A DNA stretch of 64,000 nt from Diadophis punctatus similis (lineage: Eukaryota; Chordata; Lepidosauria; Squamata; Dipsadidae): positions 230,628,434 to 230,692,433 of the forward strand of contig JALIGW010000001.1 in NCBI GenBank assembly GCA_023053685.1, read 5' to 3'. The position numbers and the translations under genes were made by a program. This document shows, piece by piece, positions 1 through 10,873 of this stretch (positions are counted from its first letter, which is position 1; each line of letters opens with the position of its first letter). A model generated the notes under the pieces. That model made no database searches, was not told the origin of the DNA, and worked only from the letters and a program-made list of their open reading frames with translations.

Positions 1-204
1 GCTGTGTAATTCCTTCTGTGTAACTTCGGCTTCTTGTGCAAGCATGGACAATTCATAACAAAAGCTGGAACTATACATTGGGGCATTTACCTTCCATCTA
101 CAGAAGATGCAGTTTCTTGGAGTTATCACTAATTCCATCTTACCTAGAATCCTGTGCCTCAAGCTTACTCAGTTTCTCTCATCTTTTACAAAATCAAAAC
201 TGGG

Positions 205-305
205 CAGTTATTTATTTATTTATTTATTTTATTTTATTTTATTTAAATGGATTTATATGCCGCCCAACTCCCAGGGGACTCTGGGCGGCTCACAACATGT
301 CATAA
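205..305 (-). mobile_element. L2-type LINE 3' end fragment
   Basis: A (TTTA)n/(TTTTA)n tail is followed by ATATGCCGCCCAACTCCC, the reverse complement of the 3' end of the L2-type LINEs at 51.6 and 53.5 kb. Only the last 70 bp or so remain. Confidence 0.75.
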
Positions 306-789
306 ACTCTATTGCATTTGCGTTCAGATTATTTCCACTCTTGCAATTCTCCTTAGCTTAACTGATACAGTTCGGATACAGGTTTTATTGCAAGAACAAG
401 TTATTGTACCAGCCTCTCATTGTGGTTCTGCCACACTTCAATTGGTTTAATTGAGATGTGCCCCTTTGATTCCAATAAAAACAGATATCTGTTTAAACAG
501 GCAGATAGTGTTTATACACTGCAAGAAGCAAATGTTAAAAAGGCTGTTCGTCTTCTCCTAAAAGAGAGGAAGGTAAACATATTCTTGATAATTATACGTT
601 GGGGGGAAAAATATAACTGAAAGAAGGTAGATTGCTTAGAATAGCTTGCTTGACACCAGTAGGATCAAGTGAGTTCTGCTTGCAATCTAATTCTGGAATG
701 GAAACGGCCACTGTAGTGGGCTGAAGTGGAAACAGGCCCATTGAGCTGAACCTAATGCGGTTTATTTGTTTGCTTATCCACCTGATTTA
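306..789. other. no feature recognised
   Basis: AT-rich sequence with short random frames only; no exon, RNA gene or repeat family recognised. Confidence 0.5.
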
Positions 790-1530
<741 letters not shown>

Positions 1531-1949
1531 AAAAATAGTGACTGGTCTTCTGGATGCTAGGATTTCTTTCTTGCCTCTTGAAGTTTGAGGATATGCTCCT
1601 GAAACAGAATCGTTTGGTTTATTCCATGCTGATGGCGACCATTCCATGTGTGGGATTTACATCAGCAGTAAAACTTGGTTAAATTCATCACAAACCTATA
1701 TTTTTAAAGCAATAGATTGTTAGTCTGAGGCTGCTCAATGTAGGTTGTTCAGATTTTCAAAAATGCGGGTATCCTTTGTTCTCAAGTGATTCAGTAGATT
1801 CAGCATCTTGTTAATGCTGTACTATGGATACTGCTGCAGTTAATTTGAAATGGACTGGTTTGAATTGAAACTACTCTCCTACAAGAACCTGAAGAGCTTC
1901 CAGCAAAAAGTCTGAATGGGATGTGCAAAAACTATGTTAAGAGAATGAT

Positions 1950-2035
1950 TAAGGGTTAGCTCTAGCTACCTAGAGTAGCCACATGGCGAGATAGGCGGCA
2001 AATAAATGTAAGAAATAAATAAGTAAAAATAATTA
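1950..2035 (+). mobile_element. L2-like LINE/SINE 3' tail fragment
   Basis: GCCACATGGCGAGATAGGCGG followed by AAATAAATG and related A-rich repeats resembles L2-type 3' ends. Short and old. Confidence 0.5.
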
Positions 2036-2702
2036 TCTGGTATGATGACTCTGTAGAGAATAAGGAAGACAATTTTGATGGAAATATGCAGGCACTGTTG
2101 CCTAGAAAAAAGAGACTGAAACATTTTTTAAAGTCCAGAATGAGATAATATTTCAAAGCTTCTTAGGAAGACCACCTCCATAATTCACTGAACTATAAGG
2201 AGAAGAGGGACAACATGAGCCTACTTTTAAGGTTCTATTCTTATAGTCAGTCTCAACAAAGGAGTTTTAGCCTTCCTGTGGAGTTGATCTCCTGGCCTGG
2301 TCCATCTGGTCGTGCTGACGACTTCCGATGTATTTGTTCTGCTTTCTGATGTTCAGGTGGTTCTCCAACCTTTCTTTTTATGTTCAAGAAGGCTTCTTCT
2401 GTATAAATTTGCTTTTCTATCATGCCACTGTCCAATAAATTTATGACCAATAATTTTTTTCTGTAAGGATTGCAAATAGACAAAAGAAGGAGAATAGGAT
2501 ACACTAGATCAGTGGTTCCCAAACTTTTTCAGTCCACCGCCCCCTTGGTGCTACAAACTCATCCTCACCGCCCCCACCCCACCCCCTCAGGTGGGTGTGG
2601 CTTAGTGGTCAGGTGACCGGGTGGGCGTGGCCAACTTGTAAAGTGTGGTGAAACTCACTTAACAACGCTCTTGCTTAGCAACCAAAATGTTAGGCTCAAT
2701 TG

Positions 2703-3298
2703 TGGTCATAAGTCTTTCTTTCGTCTCTACCTTCTTTCTTTCTTTTTCTTCTGTCTTTCTTCCTACCATCTTTCTTTTTCTTTCTTTCTTTCCTTTCTTT
2801 CTGTCTGTTTTCCTTCCTCTCTACCATCTTTTCTTTCTGTCTGTCTGTCTTCCTTCCTACCTACCATCTTTTTCTTTCTGTCTTCCTTCCTACCATCTTT
2901 CTTTCTTCCTCCCACCCTTTCTTTCCTTTTTCTTTCCTTCTTCCATCCCTTCCCTTCCCTCCCTCCTTTTTCTGTCTGTCTTCCTTCCTTCCTACCATCT
3001 TTCTTTCTGTCTTCCTCCCTCCCTCCCTTTTTCTTTCTTTCTTTCCTTCTTCCCTCCCTTCCCTTCCCTCCCTCCTTTCTTTTTCTGTCTGTCTTCCTTC
3101 CTTCCTACCATCTCTTTCTTTCTTTCTTTCTTTCTTTTTCTTTCTTTCCTTCTTCCCTCCCTCCTTTCTTTTTCTGTCTATCTTCCTTCCTTCCTTCCTA
3201 CCATCGTTCTTTCTCTCTCATTTTTTCTTTCTGTGTTCCTCCCTCCCTCTCTTTCTTTCCTTTTTCTTTCCTTCTTCCCTCCCTTCCCTTCCCTCCCG
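2703..3298 (+). repeat. polypyrimidine (CTTT/CTTC/CCTT) tract inside hAT element
   Basis: This is about 590 bp of almost pure C/T on the plus strand made of CTTT, CTTC and CCCT variants, with a recurring TTTTTCTGTCTGTCTTCC-like subunit. Long open frames of Phe/Ser/Leu/Pro across it are artefacts of composition. Confidence 0.9.
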
Positions 3299-3330
3299 CC
3301 AGCCGTGGCCAGGCCACTGCCGCCGCTCAC

Positions 3331-3529
3331 CCAAGCCGATGGCTTGGTAAGCATTCTCCGGGTCATGCACCAGGTCGCAGAGCGCCATCAAGGCCAGCTG
3401 CCGCATCAGCAGCTCAGGGTGCTGCAGCTCTTCATTGAGCTTGGGGAGGCCTCGGCGGCCGAAGGCCACAGGTGCCTTGGTGGGGTCGATGTCAGGAGGC
3501 AGCTGGGCTGAAATCCGCGGGTGTGCCAT
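3331..3529 (-). pseudogene. RSPH14: captured first coding exon of RSPH14 (radial spoke head 14)
   Basis: From the ATG at 3529 the frame is open for 66 codons plus one base to a donor G|GTGAGC at 3330. It begins MAHPRISAQLPPDIDPTKAP and continues through [12 protein letters not shown] and [13 protein letters not shown], matching vertebrate RSPH14 (RTDR1), an ARM-repeat protein of the axonemal radial spoke. Only about 35 bp of intron follow before simple repeats, and no other RSPH14 exon is in the window. Because it lies between the TIRs of a hAT element I call it a transposon-captured fragment, not the parental gene. The frame has no disabling change, so capture is recent or the copy is constrained. 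In human, RSPH14 (22q11) is not near MOB2 (11p15). Confidence 0.85.
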
Positions 3530-3563
3530 GCCAGAGGGGAGCCCGCCGAATTGCACGCGCCGG

Positions 3564-3576
3564 GTTGCTAGGCGAC
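3564..3576 (-). promoter_or_regulatory. X-box (RFX site) in captured RSPH14 promoter
   Basis: On the minus strand this reads GTCGCC-T-AGCAAC, two RFX half-sites of the X-box class (GYNRCC, N0-3, RGYAAC), 35 bp upstream of the exon-1 ATG. X-boxes typify promoters of ciliary genes, which fits RSPH14. The motif is directly visible; activity is inferred. Confidence 0.65.
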
Positions 3577-4358
3577 GAGGACACCGGGCGGGAAAGTCCG
3601 CGCACGTGCAGGTTCCGCAGCAGGGCCTTCCTGCGGGTCTGCGAGCGCTCGCCCGAGCAGCTTCGGGAGCGGTCGGCTTCCCTCGTTGCTGTGCCGTGCT
3701 CAGTACCTAGCACTTGTAACTCCGTCGCATTCCACGCTCTTGGGTGCAGGGCAACCCATTCTGAATGAAAACATCTCACGTTTTCTTTCAGAATGGGCTG
3801 CCCTGCACACAAGAGCAAGGAACGCGAGGGAGCTTCAAGTGCAAAAGCATGGCGAACCACCTACCGCCCCCCTGGACCCTCTCACCGCCCCCCTGTCACC
3901 ACCCTTGCCTCTCACCGCCCCCCTAAGGGTTCCCACCGCCCCCCGGGGGGCGGTACCGCCCACTTTGGGAACCACTGCACTAGATGGTCTTCTGGAAGTG
4001 AAGATGATAGTTGCTGTTCTCTTCCTATTCAATCTGGAGCAGTTTGTATTCTCTATAAGTCGATCAAGCATTAACTATATCGTAACACTGCTGTGGAGAT
4101 TATTCACTGGGGAGAGGAGGGCATGTAGGTTGACCTGGGACTCCCTAACAGGGCCCTATCCTCTTACTAGGTAGGTTGGCACTTCCTTTGTTCTGCTGCT
4201 ATCATAGAATGCATCCAATATCTTCTGGTTTCCCCTCATTATTCTGTCAATGCACAGAGGGAGACCTGACATCCTTATTCTTGTTGACTTAGGTTGGATG
4301 CTTTTTGTGTTAGGTTTCATCTGACACCAGGCATTGGTGTTTTGGGTGCTAAACAGTA

Positions 4359-5040
4359 AAGATAGTCCTCATTTAGTGAGTACAATTGGTTCCAGCATCT
4401 TGGTCAATAAACAAAGTGGTCACAAGGTGAAAATCATGTGACTGCAATTGTGTTTATGCCAGACAAAAGGCAAACCTTGGAGCCTCTTTCCCCCGTCCTC
4501 CTATCCTTTGGAATGCTCACCTCAGTGCTGGGATAATTAGCAAGAAGAGAACTGATGTTCATATTTACATTCCTTGGAGAGGAAGGGACTACAAGAGAGT
4601 GAACAAGCACACAATGGAGAATACACATTGAAAGGAATGTGTCAGCACCAGCAGTTTGCCCAGTACACTTGGGGCTGCAAGCCATGAATCCTTAGGAGGC
4701 AAACAAAAGCCTTTAGTGTGAAATCGATTAGGGTCTTGTCATTTGCAATTTCGGGCAGCAGCTGCAAGCCCCACTGTCCTAATCAACTAATTAAGGTCAC
4801 AGAGCTGAGCTTATTAACATATGGCTAGCACTTTTCAGAGATGTATTGTGGAGGAAAGCAGCTCAGGAACAGATAGCTTTTTAGAAAATCTCTGCACTCT
4901 GGAAGGGTAGAGGAAAAAACGAATGAGGTACAGGACAGTGTGCTACATAGATTATAAATGCATTGGCCACAAAATTATGTTTTCATCACCATCATAATTG
5001 CAGTCACTGTTTGTGGCAGTCACTAAACAAGGACAGCCTG
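4359..5040. mobile_element. TA-flanked Tc1/mariner-like non-autonomous element
   Basis: The ends are imperfect inverted repeats (left ATAGTCCTCATTTAGTGA; right, reversed, CTGTCCTTGTTTAGTGA) and are flanked by TA on both sides (4357-4358, 5041-5042). No transposase frame is present. The family differs from the GGTAGTCCTC MITEs elsewhere in the window. Confidence 0.6.
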
Positions 5041-5361
5041 TACTTTATTTGTTGTAGGAGAGACTTAGCTAAGTCACCTTTAGTCTTAACTCTTTACCAC
5101 CTCATGTCTGATTGCTTCTGGAGGTTGTCATTTCCTTGTCGGGCTTAGGTTTTGCGGCTGCTGATTGAATCTGAGCCTGTTCGCAGCCCTCACTGATCAA
5201 TTGGTGCAGTTATCAGAAGTCATCTTAATTTTCCACACTGATGCTGCTTTTTTTAAATAGAGACAGAGTATAAGATTGAAGAGAAGGGTTTTCCTCCACA
5301 GGATAGGAATATGTTTTGTCTTCTAGCTAGCTAGAAGAATTAAGCCTTTGTGTTTTTTAAC

Positions 5362-5765
5362 AGAACAGAATAAGAGTTGGAAGGGACCTTAGAGGTCTTC
5401 TAGTCCAAACCCTTGCTCAAGCAGGAAACCCTACATCATTTCAGACAAATGGTTGTCCAATCCCTTCTTGAAAACCTCCATTGATAGAGCACCCACAATT
5501 TTTGGAGGCAAGTTGTTTCACTGATTAATTGTTCTCACAGTCAGTAAATTTCTCCTTAGGTCTAGTTTGCTTCTATTCTTGAATAGTTTCCATCCATTGC
5601 TTCTTGACCTGCCTTCAGGTGCTTTGGAGAATAGCTTGACTCCCTCTTCTTTGTGGCAACCCCCGATATATTGCAAGACTGCTATCATGTTACCCCCTAG
5701 TCCTTCTTTTCATTGGACTATACATACCCAATTCCTGCAACCGTTCTTCGTACAATTTAGAAGCA
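5362..5765 (-). mobile_element. CR1 LINE, 5'-truncated, 3' end
   Basis: Reverse complement of a CR1 3' region: GTTGGAAGGGACCTTAGAGG and TTGGACAACCATTTGTCTG motifs near the 3' terminus, and upstream remnants of the ORF2 C-terminus. It ends in an AGAACAGAATAA-like terminus. Confidence 0.85.
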
Positions 5766-6780
5766 AGCAGACTCAAACCCAAGAGTTGTATCTTTGCTGA
5801 TGGAGAAAAAGGAAATTACAATGTCAAAGATAAAGTCATTAGTTTATGCTGATGCATTGGATGTGTTGTGCTATACCTGAATTAATTTTGAATTTGGTGA
5901 TTAATTGGCTGCCTAATATGTAAGGAATTTATGTTTGAAGGGCACAATGGCATCAATTAGTCTTTACCTTTTACATTATATAATAACAAAAGTTACTTTG
6001 GATCACTTTTAAGCAGTGCAGTTTTCTGTACATGGATCAATGAAGTCATTAATTTTTGCTTAATAAATTTTCTAGGCATGAACATGAATTTTAATGTAGA
6101 AGACTTTGTACATAATAAAAAGCTAGTTGTGTGCAAGCTGTGTCAATTTAGAACTGCAGGAATGATGTGTTTGATAGAAATTGAAGTTCTTGCAAGAAAA
6201 ATTAATCAACTATTTACTCTTTGAGATCACTGTAAAAATTATATATTGTTTAAAAAAATACATCGTTTCCTTCCCTCAAACATAGGAATAGCCATAATTT
6301 TACACTGGATCAGTGTGACAATCCAATTTATAAATAAAAATAGTTTCTAGTATCAGTAGCTGTATCTGTGGAAGCCGAAATTCCAGTGAGGTGATCGCTG
6401 CAGTTGGAATTAAATGATCTTGGATAATATTCAGCCAGCATCATTACATATTAAGAAACAGCAGTTAAAACTTCCTGTTTCTTGGTCTCTATCATGCCCA
6501 TGTTATTTATGTATTATTAAATCAACATACACTATTCATTTATATTACATGTTTCTTATTATAAGTAAAATGTGTGCACAAGTAAACACATTTTACAGCA
6601 CAGAGAAACGGAGCTACTGCTATTGGATGAGGGAAGTTCAGCAGTTTAATGTACAGTAAACAAGACTAGGAAACCCAAGTTATGCATGCAAATATTATTA
6701 TTAGATTATAGTAACACTCCCACAAGTCTTACTGTGCTTCTGCCTTCCTCCCTTTATCTCCCTATGAACTAGGTATGAGG
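5766..6780. other. no feature recognised
   Basis: AT-rich, with scattered short frames; no conserved exon or repeat family identified. Confidence 0.5.
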
Positions 6781-7020
6781 CGTCCCAAAGATGCTTTTTC
6801 AAGAGGCAACTGGACTTCCTGGTTTTTCTTTGAAGACGTTTTGCTTCTCATCCAAGAAGCTTCTTCAGCTTTGACTGGATGGTGAATGGAAGGAATCCAG
6901 CCAGAGCTGAAGAAGCTTCTTGGATGAGAAGCGAAACGTCTTCAAAGAAAAACCAGAAAGTCCAATTGCCTCTTGAAAAAACACCTTTGGGACAACCACA
7001 ACCTAGAATCTCCATAGACA
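6781..7020. repeat. long inverted repeat, Penelope-type terminal hairpin
   Basis: About 100-bp arms (6781-6880 and 6897-6998) pair around a loop of roughly 20 bp. The right arm contains AAGAAGCTTCTTGGATGAGA and AAACGTCTTC, a sequence I associate with termini of squamate Penelope-like elements. A related single-arm copy lies at 22160-22290. Confidence 0.55.
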
Positions 7021-7407
7021 TTTAGGTGTGAGGCGTTTTCGCAGGTTTCATTCCTGCCCCAGACTCAGGTTTCTTTTAGCTGATCATTGTCTTGGTTGCG
7101 GCTGTTCCTCCTGTTCTTTGAGGTTAGTTCTTCTGCCCATTACAGTTACCGCCTATTTCTCCCTATGATAGGATAAGCCAGAGTTCCCTCCAATCACCTG
7201 GGTACAGTGAAGAAGATAAAGTGCCACTTGGACTTTCCACTTTCTGTGTATTTTTGGTCACATCAGAAACTGCCTTATCAGGCATTGTTCATAATAATGC
7301 CATTTAACAGAAGAGGGGCTACTTCCTCTGCAGTTGTAGGGGCAGATTTTTTTTTGTGTATGTATAAAATCTGAAGATTATAGATTGAAAATACTATAAA
7401 TGAACTA

Positions 7408-7783
7408 CAGGTGGTCCTCAATTTACAACAGTTCATTTAGTGACCGTTCAAAGTTACAACGGCACTGAAAAAAGTGACTTATGACCATTTTTCATACAAC
7501 CGTTGCAGCATCCCCATGGTCACGTGATTTAGATTCGGATGCCTGACAACTGACTCGTATTTATGACGTTTGCAGTGTCCCGGGGTCACGTGATCTCCTT
7601 TTGCGACCTTCTGACAAGCAAAATCAATGGGGAAGCCAGATTCACCTCACAACCATGTTACTAACTTAACATGGCTGCAGTGGCTCACTTAACAAATGTG
7701 TTGTTGTAAAATGGGGCAAAACTTTACAAATTTTTCACTTAGCAATGTTAGGTTTAATTGTGGTCGTAAATTGAGTACTACCT
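7408..7783 (+). mobile_element. Tc1/mariner-like MITE (GGTGGTCCTCAATTTAC family), full length
   Basis: The left end CAGGTGGTCCTCAATTTAC and the right end (reversed AGGTAGTACTCAATTTACG) are inverted; TA precedes the left end. The interior has the family signature GTCACGTGAT and GCAAAATCAATGGGGAAGCC. Other copies: 28848-29162, 34528-34921 (opposite orientation), 36741-37101. Confidence 0.75.
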
Positions 7784-7899
7784 ATTTTAGGACACATTAG
7801 CTACGATTCAGTTTAAGTTAGAAGAAGGAATAGTGTGAGTCTGTCCCTTTGCCAATTTCATTCTCTTTTCATGAGTGCCATACTTTTCTTTGAACAACT

Positions 7900-8084
7900 A
7901 ACCATTAGTTTCCTAGTTGATCAATGGAACAGCTTGCCTCCAGAAGTTGTGGGTGCTCCATCACTGGATATTTTTAAGAAGAGATTGGACAACCCATTTG
8001 TCTGGCATGTATAGGGTCTCCTGCTTGAGCAGGGGTTGGACTAGAAGACGTCCAAGGTCCCTTCCAATTGTTATTACTCTGTGT
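7900..8084 (+). mobile_element. CR1 LINE 3' end fragment
   Basis: Motifs AATGGAACAGCTTGCCTCC, TGGACAACCCATTTGTCTGG and GGTTGGACTAGAAGACGTCC are in the order of a CR1 terminus. The hAT element at 8085 inserted in its final bases. Confidence 0.85.
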
Positions 8085-8411
8085 CAGGGGTGGGTTCCAC
8101 TTACCTTCACCATCGGTTCGCATTGCGACATTTTGTGCGCGCCCCCTCATGCAATTAGGCTTCCGCGCATGCTCAGGAGCTGGAATCAGCCCGAAACACT
8201 GCTGAGGAGCTGATCAGCTGTGCTTCGGGCAAAGAAATAAAAGTCAGTATTAACCCGGGGGCGGGCGGGAGGGCCCTTTTACGAGCAGCTGAACGAAAAA
8301 AAAGATGGTGGCACGCACAGACTGGCACCGGCCGATCCAGTAACGTGACATCACCAGCGGATCGCTAACGGTTTGGGCGATCTGGTCCGAACCGGGAGGA
8401 ACCCACCCCTA
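8085..8411. mobile_element. non-autonomous hAT element (CAGGGGTGGGTTCC family)
   Basis: Left end CAGGGGTGGGTTCC; right end GGAACCCACCCCTA. An 8-bp TSD CTCTGTGT is at 8077-8084 and 8412-8419. 327 bp, no ORF, GC-rich. Confidence 0.9.
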
Positions 8412-8419
8412 CTCTGTGT

Positions 8420-9234
8420 TTTGTGTGACTTATTTTCCCACTCTACCTGGTTCTTAACTTTGTCTTCATCTCACAAGGGCCATTTTGGAACCAAAGATAA
8501 ATTTCTTGAATTAAGAGGGGATTCTTACAATATGTGCAAATCTTTTTTGACCTAGCAATTTCTGCGTTTTGTACAAAACAAATGAAAGAGATGATAAGGG
8601 CCTATCCAGGAAGCTCTAATGTTCACACTTTTGCCTAATTGATTCCTCTCAAACGAAGAGAAGTGGAAGCATTAAAATGTTTGCCAGTAATTTTACTTCC
8701 CAAGGTAAAGAAATCCTGAAGTATTGCAAGCAGTATATCCAAACATAGCTAAAAATTAGCCTGAATTACACATATAAACTGAGCATAGAGTTTATCTTAA
8801 TTTTAGGACAATCTTACTGGGAAGTGGAAGATGAGGAAAGTTGGGGCACTGTTAAAATCCAACATCTGAACTATTGAGACATCAGTGATAAAAATGGCGC
8901 AATCTGTGATAAAGCATATTTTTTTTGCTTATGGAAGATTCCAGGTTTAAATCTTGAAATTTCCAGATAGGCTTGAGAAAGATTTCTTGGGCTACTGCCA
9001 GCCTTGTATAGACAATAAGGTGGCAAAAAAATATTCTGGCATAAGGCCACTTCCTTCCTTCCTTTCTATTAAATTACTACTACTGTGGTAGAGGCTAGCT
9101 TTGTCTGATCTGCTCTTCTTCATTCCTTTTTTAAAAAATGTTTTATTATTATATTGTATTCTTATATTTTGTTTGGTTTTATTTTACATCACCCAGAGTA
9201 AGTTTGGAATCAGATGGTGCCTAAATTTAATCAA
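8420..9234. other. no feature recognised
   Basis: AT-rich sequence with no identifiable exon or repeat family. Confidence 0.5.
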
Positions 9235-9292
9235 TTTAGGGTTGGACTAGAAGACCTCCAAGATCCCTTCAAACTTTTGTTATTCTGTTATT
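9235..9292 (+). mobile_element. CR1 LINE 3' tip
   Basis: GGGTTGGACTAGAAGACCTCC and the terminal TTGTTATTCTGTTATTC are the last 55 bp of a CR1 end. Confidence 0.7.
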
Positions 9293-9837
9293 CAATTAAA
9301 TAAATTAAAATGCAGTTTTTGCTCAATAAGATACAGTATTTAATGTCCGTACCACTAAGATAGCTTTCTTTCAAAAATTTCACTCACCCAGTGACAAAGT
9401 TGAGAAGTCCTAAGGCATGCCTGTAACAATGTTTTAGGTAGTAGTGTTCTGGCTCATCAGACATGAGAGTACAATTTGGGAAAACCATGTTTGTACAGAA
9501 GGGGTTTCATCCATAACTGAAGCAGAGTTCCGCGATAAGGATCAAAAAGGTGAACATTACTTTTCCATGGCTGCATCTGGACTCTAGACCCTTAAGAGGC
9601 TTGTTTTGCTCTTGCCTTTAAGGCCTTTTATTACGAATGGTTTTCTTTTGTTAGAAGTTACTATTTTAACAGCTGCCTAGTATCATTTGAAAGTTTTACT
9701 TTTGTCTTAACTGATCATTAGTACCCTGAAGGATTTTTTAAAGTAAAGGCACAATAATTATTATTGCCACCAGTACTTCCTACAGGTAAGACTTCTTTTG
9801 AACACTGTTCTAGGGTTTAGTCCAGTATAATATTTGA

Positions 9838-10325
9838 AGGGGCATGGTGGCCTAGCGGTTAAGATGAGGGGCTTGCTGACTGTACGGATAGCAGTTCAAG
9901 ACCCAAGTACTGCACAATGGCGTGAGCTCCCTTTACTGCCCAAGCTCCTGCCCAGCTAGCAGTTCGAAAGTATGCAAATGTGAGTAGATAAACAGATACC
10001 ACTTCGGTGGGAAGGTAACAGTGTTCCCTGCACCTCAGCGTACAGTCATGCTGGCCACATAACTGTGAAGTGTCTTCAGATAACATTGGCTCCCTCGGCT
10101 GGGAAATTGAGATGAGCACCGCTGACCCCTAGAGTCAGACACGACTGGATAGGGCAGGGGTAGGCAAACTATGGCTCTTTGAGGACCTGTGGACTTCAAC
10201 TCCCAGAATTCCTGCATGCAGGGCTGGCTCAGGAATTCTGGGAGTTGAAGTCCACAGGTCCTCAAAGAGCCATAGTTTTCCCACCCCTGGGATAGGGGAA
10301 ACCTTTATATTTGACTTTTTATAAA
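9838..10325 (+). mobile_element. tRNA-derived SINE with BovB-type 3' tail (Sauria-like), split by a MITE
   Basis: Pol III box A (TGGCCTAGCGG, 9848-9858) and box B (AGTTCAAGACCC, 9893-9904) head the element. The 3' part has AGAGTCAGACACGACTGG, as in BovB LINE ends. Its tail continues after the inserted hAT MITE as GGGGAAACCTTTA (10294 on). Confidence 0.75.
10155..10289. mobile_element. palindromic 135-bp hAT MITE inserted in SINE
   Basis: Ends CAGGGGTAGGCAAAC and, inverted, TCCCACCCCTG; TSD GGATAGGG at 10147-10154 and 10290-10297. The two halves are near-perfect inverted repeats (core GACTTCAACTCCCAGAATTC) around a short loop. Confidence 0.9.
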
Positions 10326-10849
10326 GAGAACACATCTAAGAGGAAAAATAGTTTCACTAAGATACTTTAAAGAGTCTTCTCCCTGTCACATATTAACGCC
10401 ATGTTTTTGAAATAAAGAAATCATAACACGAGAGAATGTAAATTAGTTCTTGAGTGCAACCTAATCTGAACAGAATACGGATTCTCACAGCAGTTGGGGC
10501 ACATTATCCCTGAAAATTGAACTTGAACTTCACAGGAAATCTTTCCCTTGATGTGATCAGAAAAGGGCAGAGGTTTTTTTTAGAATGAAATGGGAAAAGA
10601 AGAAATGCCAAATATTTATCAGAGGGATGTGTAACTTGAATGGAAAATATCAGGCTTAATATCCTCATGCTTAATATCATACCTTAAGAAAATAAAATGC
10701 AAATCGGGGGGGGGGGACCAAATAAACCCATAAGCAACTTCCCATGGTATGTCCAATGAACCTTTACCTTTACATTTCTACCATGCAAAGAAATACAAAT
10801 AATGCCTGCTAATGCAACAAAGAAAATGCAACTTGTGTCTGATAGAATT

Positions 10850-10855
10850 TTTATT
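10850..10855 (-). terminator. candidate MOB2 polyadenylation signal AATAAA
   Basis: This is the first canonical AATAAA on the minus strand after the MOB2 stop, about 960 nt downstream. It sits at the edge of an (ATT)n run, so it may be fortuitous; 3' RNA reads would decide. Confidence 0.4.
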
Positions 10856-10873
10856 ATTATTATTATTATTATT
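10850..10873. repeat. (ATT)n short repeat
   Basis: About eight TTA/ATT triplets at the inferred end of the MOB2 3' UTR. Confidence 0.8.

Larger units (their letters stand above)
2510..3977. mobile_element. non-autonomous hAT element carrying captured RSPH14 promoter and exon 1
   Basis: The left end begins CAGTGGTTCCCAAAC and the right end finishes with the complementary TTTGGGAACCACTG. The 8-bp duplication CACTAGAT sits at 2502-2509 and 3978-3985, the size expected for hAT transposases. No transposase ORF is present. In order the inside holds: a C-rich end repeat (CACCGCCCCC motifs), a fragment of the local mariner-like MITE (about 2654-2711), a 590-bp polypyrimidine tract, the start of RSPH14 intron 1, exon 1, 5' UTR and promoter (minus strand), a roughly 40-bp-arm inverted repeat (about 3737-3822) and the GC-rich right end. 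Both TIRs and the TSD are intact, so the host segment was inside the element when it inserted here. Confidence 0.9.

Noticed and set aside
2671..3511. 255- and 274-codon frames rich in Phe, Ser, Leu and Pro
   Set aside because: They read through the polypyrimidine tract of the hAT element, opposite the captured exon. Compositional artefacts.
3218..3529. RSPH14 as a functional gene at this locus
   Set aside because: Only exon 1 is present and it lies inside a hAT element with an intact TSD; the expected next exons are absent.
9848..9904. tRNA gene (box A and box B present)
   Set aside because: The sequence cannot fold a full cloverleaf that I can see and continues into a BovB-like tail; it is the head of a SINE.
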